A stretch of DNA of 64,000 nucleotides from Acidobacteriaceae bacterium. GTDB taxonomy: Bacteria; Acidobacteriota; Terriglobia; Terriglobales; Acidobacteriaceae. This document shows, in pieces, positions 59,929 to 64,000 of the stretch (positions within the stretch are counted from its first letter, which is position 1; every line of letters begins with the position of its first letter). Location of the stretch: positions 62,001 through 126,000 of the forward strand of contig JAOAPC010000017.1 in assembly GCA_025462735.1 (NCBI GenBank), written 5' to 3'. The notes under the pieces were generated by a model. It ran no database searches, had not been told where the DNA came from, and saw only the letters and a list, made by a program, of their open reading frames with translations. The position numbers were made by a program, and so were the translations under genes.

Positions 59929-60750
59929 TTAAAAGTTGTAGCCGAATATTAATCGAAAGACGGGAGCTGGTCGTGACCACAAACTCGTCTTTGCCTCCAA
60001 AAATGTACCCCGGCGGAATTGCGCGCCGAGCAAAATGTTAAAGCCCACATCGAAATCAAAGTTGCCGAAGTCGATGTTTCTGCCGTGCTGAAAACTCTGG
60101 TGTATGAAGATGAGGGCCGGCCCCGCTCCAGCATAAGGCGACCAATCCCGGTGGTCTGACGGTCGCATCTTGTAGACACCCTCCAAATTAAGAGCTATAA
60201 GGTCGGTCACTTCTCCAAACGCAAATTCAGCATTCGGACGAAAAAAGACGTCAGAGTGAAAAATAGGACCCATTTGGGAGTGCACACCAAACAGAAATAG
60301 TTCAGGATCGAAAGCAGCTCCAGCTCGCACGCCAAGACGCCAGCGCTGGGCTTCGCGTTTAATGTTAGTCTCCAGATCCCGAACCGCCGGAGGAATCGGA
60401 GCTGCCTCCCCCTCGGCCGCGTGGTCTTCTTTGGGTGCTGCTTCTAGGGTCGTGACCCTGGTCGCAAGCCGACTTCCTGATTCTGCACCGGGCAGTGACT
60501 CTACCCGTACGCGAGAACCAACGCCAATCGGTCGAGGCTTGCTGGTGTAGCGATTGAAGACAAATAGATAAAACTGGTTGTCTGCTGTCCTCACGACGAA
60601 TGTTTGGCGGCCCGAAGAAGCCACGGTGCCTTCGATCGTACTCTCACCCGCGGGCCGTGCTGATGGTGTGGTCTCTTGAGACATTGCCGACAGCGAAAAG
60701 ACGACGAGAACAAAGCAGCTATAAACACTCAGAGACTTACTAATCGACAT
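59929..60750 (-). CDS. Outer-membrane beta-barrel-like protein with OB-like N-terminal domain
   Basis: Exported protein of 273 residues. Signal peptide VYSCFVLVVFSLSAMSQE. Residues about 35-105 (GTVASSGRQTFVVRTADNQFYLFVFNR) look like a small beta barrel or OB fold, and 115-135 is a helix. The C-terminal half (RLGVRAGAAFDPELFLFGVHS .. FLEAKTSLWSRPAPVFRLIFGYNF) has alternating strands and ends in an aromatic residue, the outer-membrane assembly signal. It is likely a small porin-like or sensor barrel. Convergent with the aldo/keto reductase gene (18-base gap). Confidence 0.72.
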   Translation of the reverse strand: MSISKSLSVYSCFVLVVFSLSAMSQETTPSARPAGESTIEGTVASSGRQTFVVRTADNQFYLFVFNRYTSKPRPIGVGSRVRVESLPGAESGSRLATRVTTLEAAPKEDHAAEGEAAPIPPAVRDLETNIKREAQRWRLGVRAGAAFDPELFLFGVHSQMGPIFHSDVFFRPNAEFAFGEVTDLIALNLEGVYKMRPSDHRDWSPYAGAGPALIFIHQSFQHGRNIDFGNFDFDVGFNILLGAQFRRGTFLEAKTSLWSRPAPVFRLIFGYNF

Positions 60751-61315
60751 AATCGTTATCCCTACAATGATTGTTCAGCAGGCAAGGTTGAATCTTTGAT
60801 GCGAACATGGAAAAACGGAGATCAAAGGAATGACATAAATCGAAAGCTGACCAACTCTGAATCGCCATCCTGGAGAGCCTTGCGAGTAGAAGAAGCACAA
60901 TTCCGACAGTGTGCTCCAGGACCTTTTCTGATTGGGAGCGTTTGAGAATTATGAACCGAGGACAAGAAGCAGGATTGCCTGCCTTCTATTTGTGATGGCC
61001 GCGCCCACTTCTCGCACACTACGCGAGAACTGGGGCACCCGGCGAACATCTCGACCAAACGTGCTCGCAGGACGTTGCCCATTCCAGTAGGTCATGGCTG
61101 CCGGTGTAAGTCGTTTTATTGCGATGTAAGTCAATAACTTACAACTGTGTTACTTCAACCCCTTTTGTAATCTTGTGGCGTGACCATGCGGACGCTATCG
61201 TGGGCTCAGTTTGATCGCGCCTGGCGGAGTTGCCAGTGTTACTGCGCTCTTAGGGGGTATGCAGAAGCACTAAACGTTGCGCGAGGAAGACGGCATCTGC
61301 CAAAAGGAGAACTTT
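60751..61315. other. 565-base intergenic region between divergent genes
   Basis: No gene recognised. Contents: upstream region of the minus-strand outer-membrane gene (60751-60800); a palindrome CCCACTTCTCGC - ACACTA - CGCGAGAACTGGGGCACCC at 61010-61040, whose outer parts match the repeats at 15961 and 57636; the operator-like palindrome at 61125-61143; and a purine-rich leader of the next gene. Short open frames here lack ribosome sites and conserved features. Confidence 0.6.
61125..61143. promoter_or_regulatory. Operator-like palindrome upstream of the CARDB protein gene
   Basis: TGTAAGT-CAATA-ACTTACA, perfect 7-bp arms. The half-site TGTAAGTC also occurs at 61105-61112, 20 bases (two helix turns) upstream, in the same orientation. 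Regulator unknown. Confidence 0.4.
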
Positions 61316-62899
61316 GTGAAGAGTGCCACTTTAGCCTTGCTAGTTCTGGCCGCATCGCTTTCGTCATGGTCGCAAACTAACGTCCCAGGAAACGCGGTCA
61401 AGAGTTCCAAGCATTACCGCGAAAGTGGCGTCGGCAACGCCACCGGACGTTCCGGATCCGCCAATATGGTCGCCCGTGCCCTGCTCGACAAGGACGGCAA
61501 CACCATCGTTGAAGTCACGACCGGGACGATCGACTCTGCGAACACGCCTCCGGGCAGCTTCCGCAAAGTGCAATTTAAGCCATTGACTGCCGCGGGCAAC
61601 GCGCTATTCGTGCACAATTATTTTCCGTCTACCGCCAGCGGCTATTACAGCTTCGTTTCGCCGTCACTGCACCGGGCGGAACAAATACAACTTCAGGGCA
61701 ACATTAGCGGCATCGACAGGAACCGCACCGATGTGGTGACCGTCGTGGAAGTGGTGAAAACACGACCGGACCTGGCTGTGGGAAACCTTACTTTCCCAAG
61801 TTCAGCCTTCGTTAACCACCCGGTTAACATCAGCGCCAACATTGTGGAATTGAATGGAGACGCCTCGGCCGCTACGACCTGCGTGCTGACCATCGATGGC
61901 AACGTTGTAGATCAAATGAGGAATGTGTACGTGGATGCAGCGGGCAGCGTAAGCTGCGCCTTTGTCTACACGTTTAAGGCAACAGGCACCCACACCATCC
62001 AAGTAACCGCCGCCAACGTGGTTCCGGGAGATTGGGACACCAGCAACAATTCCAGTTCCGGGACGATAGATATCACAAATCCCATGACCGCCGAGAGTGC
62101 TTTTGCGTCCTTTCAAGATAACAACGGCGGTTTCCCGTTGAGCCGCACCACTACTTCTAAGCAATGGTATCTCGGAAACTTAGTTGAGGACGTTAGCGAC
62201 ACGTCCGGGCAAACTGGGCGCAGCCAACTTTCTAATGCTACGTTCTCCAGTTCCGGCTGCACTGGGAGTACTAATGCAGTCCCGTGGCAGTTCCCCGTCA
62301 AGGTGACGTACTCGGAAAACATGGACGGGGCACCTGTCTACTCCTTCACAGATCAGGGGATCAGTGGTAACAGTATCTCGTACACCGGATACAATTTCCC
62401 GATCTGTCGCGGTATGGTTGCAAACGAAAAGCTCCAGTATGGCAGCGCCTATGCCAGTGATCACTGGAACTATCTCAGCTCCTATCAATATTACGACAGC
62501 GCCGGAAACCTTCTCTTCCTGGGGCAAACTGTCCAGAGCCAAAGATACGCTGGTGACGTTACCTATTTCTCTTACGGCTACGAGTGCTACTATTGGGACT
62601 CACCCTCCGGCACTTGCAACAACCCATCCGACTACTACACGTGGAACAGCCCGGGCCAGGACGTTTATGGAACGGTCGTTCCCGTGGGAGGCACCTGGGT
62701 ACCTACTGTAGACACACAGGACGCTGCGGGCGCCACGTTTTCGGGCAGCATCAGCGTCTCGCTAAGCAGCACTCAGCAGACCAACAGTCAGCCAGAGACC
62801 TGCTACAACTACGGCCCGGACCTCGACGGCTATTACTACCAGAACTGTTCATCGTCCACCAATAATTACATCATTACCGAGGGGTCGGCGTCGAACTAG
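61316..62899 (+). CDS. Secreted CARDB-domain protein rich in Ser, Thr and Tyr
   Basis: Exported protein of 527 residues. GTG at 61316 with AAGGAG seven bases upstream, then a signal peptide (KSATLALLVLAASLSSWSQT). Residues about 150-260 match a CARDB (cell-adhesion-related) domain: RPDLAVGNLTFPSSAFVNHPVNISANIVE, then TGTHTIQVTAANVVPGDWDTSNNSS. The second half is Tyr/Ser/Gly-rich with several cysteines (SGCTGSTNAV, YECYYWDSPSGTC, ETCYNYG, YYYQNCSSS). No enzyme motif. It is a probable cell-surface or extracellular protein, perhaps an adhesin. Mature ends in GSASN, with no sorting signal. Confidence 0.78.
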   Translation: MKSATLALLVLAASLSSWSQTNVPGNAVKSSKHYRESGVGNATGRSGSANMVARALLDKDGNTIVEVTTGTIDSANTPPGSFRKVQFKPLTAAGNALFVHNYFPSTASGYYSFVSPSLHRAEQIQLQGNISGIDRNRTDVVTVVEVVKTRPDLAVGNLTFPSSAFVNHPVNISANIVELNGDASAATTCVLTIDGNVVDQMRNVYVDAAGSVSCAFVYTFKATGTHTIQVTAANVVPGDWDTSNNSSSGTIDITNPMTAESAFASFQDNNGGFPLSRTTTSKQWYLGNLVEDVSDTSGQTGRSQLSNATFSSSGCTGSTNAVPWQFPVKVTYSENMDGAPVYSFTDQGISGNSISYTGYNFPICRGMVANEKLQYGSAYASDHWNYLSSYQYYDSAGNLLFLGQTVQSQRYAGDVTYFSYGYECYYWDSPSGTCNNPSDYYTWNSPGQDVYGTVVPVGGTWVPTVDTQDAAGATFSGSISVSLSSTQQTNSQPETCYNYGPDLDGYYYQNCSSSTNNYIITEGSASN

Positions 62900-62925
62900 G
62901 GCAACCCTTTCAGCTAACCTATTCC

Positions 62926-62954
62926 CCCCCGGCGCAAGTCGCCGGGGGTTTTTT
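62926..62954 (+). terminator. Rho-independent terminator
   Basis: Perfect 9-bp stem CCCCCGGCG (62926-62934) and CGCCGGGGG (62940-62948), loop CAAGT, then TTTTTT. Follows the CARDB gene stop by 26 bases. Confidence 0.93.
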
Positions 62955-63281
62955 ATTGCGTTTGCGTCTTAGTGTTCGTGCGGGCCGGTTAGCGGAGTCA
63001 CGCAGGGCGAAGCGAACTGTCGAAACTACCCGGGATCCGCGGCCCCTAAACCTTTCGGCGGCCTCGCCGATGAGCATACAAGGTCAGGCAAGAAAGTCCT
63101 GACAACAAGAAATTGATACGTCCACCAGGTGAAGTGGTTCTGCAGTATCTCAATAGCGATGCGGGCTTGTGAAGGGTTTCGTCCAAGCTGCCGCCCACTT
63201 ACTAATCAGCCCTCGGAGGATGTTCGAAATGAATCTAGACCGACGTGGGCTTTTACCCAAAAAAGATCAGGAGAAAGAGTC
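62955..63281 (+). other. Structured leader region before the DUF3494 gene
   Basis: No gene. Several small hairpins in order: GCGGA..TCCGC around 62992-63040, CGGCG-gcct-CGCCG near 63056-63069, GTCAGG..CCTGAC near 63083-63103 and CCAC..GTGG near 63123-63137, followed by a weak GGAGG at 63215 and the AGGAG site of the next gene. It may be a regulatory leader. No known riboswitch consensus fits fully. Confidence 0.4.
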
Positions 63282-64000
63282 ATGAGAAAGCTTTTCTTGG
63301 TTATTTGCCTGCTAAATCTAATGGTCTGCCTGGCTTTCACGCAGACGACCCCGCCACTCGGTTCCGCGCAGAGCTTTGCCGTCCTGGGAGCCTCAACCGT
63401 CACCAACACGGGCCCGACAATCATCACCGGAGATTTGGGTGTGAGTCCAGGCACTTCATGTACTGGATTCCCAGTTCCCTGCACCGGCGGACCAGGAGTG
63501 GTGAACGGGACGATATACACAGGCGCGGGGTCTCTGGCTGGCGCGGCCCAGAGTTCGGCACTGATTGCCTACAACGATCTAGTAGCGGAACCCTGCGGAA
63601 CTAACCTTAGCGGGCAGACTCTGGGCACCAGTCCGGGTGCGGTCACGCTCTCGCCCGGTGTTTATTGCTTTAGCTCTTCGGCGCAGTTGACCGGAACCCT
63701 CACGCTCGACGGCGGCGGTGTGTACGTTTTCCAGATAGGCAGCACACTCACGACGGCAAGCAATTCCTCTGTCGTGCTGGTAAACGGAGCGGCGGCAGGC
63801 AATGTATTCTGGCAGGTCGGCAGCTCTGCAACTCTGGGCACAGACACCGTTTTCGCAGGCAGCATTCTCGCTCTGACCAGCGACACCGTAACTACCGGCA
63901 CCAGCATTAACGGCCGCGTATTTGCCCTGAATGGTGCAGTCACGCTGGACACTAACGTGATCACAGTTGCAGGCTCCGGCAACGGCAGATCGTGCAACGA
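63282..64000 (+). CDS. DUF3494 ice-binding-family secreted protein (3' end outside window)
   Basis: The frame from ATG 63282, with AGGAG eight bases before it, is open to the window end, 239 codons, and is cut there. Signal peptide RKLFLVICLLNLMVCLAFTQ. The mature part matches the ice-binding-like DUF3494 (PF11999) family: LGSAQSFAVLGASTVTNTGPTIITGDLGVSPG at the start, the later VTLSPGVYCFSSSAQLTGTLTLDG and TVFAGSILALTSDTVTTGTSINGRVFALNGAVTLD strands of the beta-solenoid. Such proteins bind ice or act as surface adhesins. Ice binding is not proved by sequence, and many soil homologues have other surface roles. Confidence 0.88.
   Translation, partial: MRKLFLVICLLNLMVCLAFTQTTPPLGSAQSFAVLGASTVTNTGPTIITGDLGVSPGTSCTGFPVPCTGGPGVVNGTIYTGAGSLAGAAQSSALIAYNDLVAEPCGTNLSGQTLGTSPGAVTLSPGVYCFSSSAQLTGTLTLDGGGVYVFQIGSTLTTASNSSVVLVNGAAAGNVFWQVGSSATLGTDTVFAGSILALTSDTVTTGTSINGRVFALNGAVTLDTNVITVAGSGNGRSCN

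Noticed and set aside
62992-63069. Possible c-di-GMP (GEMM-I) riboswitch before the DUF3494 gene
   Set aside because: TCACGCA, GGGCGAA, GAAA, CCTAAACC and GCCGATG occur in the right order, but the conserved GACGCAAAGC segment is missing and the stems do not pair as in the known structure.

Overview
The window looks like part of a chromosome from a free-living Acidobacteriota bacterium (Terriglobia / Koribacter-type soil lineage). This is inferred from gene content: a YncE-propeller/PF04185 fusion, a DUF1844 protein, a Tat-dependent aldo/keto reductase, CARDB and DUF3494 secreted proteins, a single-subunit sdh membrane anchor, and a high density of short palindromic repeats. No rRNA, tRNA, insertion sequence, integrase or CRISPR array was seen. 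One tmRNA gene is present. Almost all sequence is coding, and the genes are mostly intact housekeeping or catabolic genes.

Layout. 1-2039: 5' part of a secreted propeller/phosphoesterase. 2284-7281: sugar-nucleotide genes (UDP-glucose dehydrogenase, UDP-glucuronate decarboxylase, a HAD phosphatase, a Gfo/Idh/MocA oxidoreductase) and a PilZ protein. 7530-11416 (minus): rfbB-rfbA-rfbC and a threonine dehydratase. 11576-13482: a GT39-type membrane glycosyltransferase broken by a frameshift. 14154-24438 (minus): a ten-gene co-directional block with a TetR regulator, two enoyl-CoA hydratase family proteins, a BoxB/PaaA-type diiron oxygenase, both halves of a family I CoA-transferase-like enzyme, and a three-subunit molybdenum enzyme whose FAD subunit carries the 4-hydroxybenzoyl-CoA reductase [4Fe-4S] loop. 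24502-31336 (minus): a HOGA/DapA-type aldolase, an AhpD-like protein, and carA - secreted protein - carB. 31894-45122: lepB, leuB, ygfZ, DUF1844, a PhnP-like MBL hydrolase, ribF, a CDF/OsmC/EamA operon, a SurA-like chaperone, an epimerase, menG and aroB. 45323-53990: nadB, a TerC protein, a tatA-tatC-glutaminyl-cyclase-like operon and sdhCAB. 54165-57597: a helical protein, ssrA, and a small accessory patch of unrecognised genes with a DUF4365-like nuclease. 57850-64000: two aldo/keto reductases, an outer-membrane protein and two secreted proteins, the last one an ice-binding-domain protein cut by the window end.

How genes work together. The 14-24 kb block reads as an aromatic acyl-CoA catabolic operon: a reductive dehydroxylation (HcrABC-like), O2-dependent ring epoxidation (BoxB-like), and ring hydration or cleavage by hydratases and a GctAB/IpdAB-like pair. 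It is probably autoregulated by the TetR protein through a palindrome touching its start codon. The combination of a normally anaerobic reductase with an oxygenase is the most interesting metabolic feature.

The most unusual sequence feature is a family of about 30-bp palindromes with a consensus near GGACGGGCGAGGGCGTCC plus a CCCCACATGG tail. It occurs between genes and also in frame inside at least five protein-coding genes (carB, the HOGA-like aldolase, hcrA-like, CoA-transferase subunit B). There it adds peptides of the form HVG-x-x-x-L-x-RP in the same reading frame, like the palindromic elements known from Rickettsia. At least four other palindromic or low-complexity repeat families fill the spacers.
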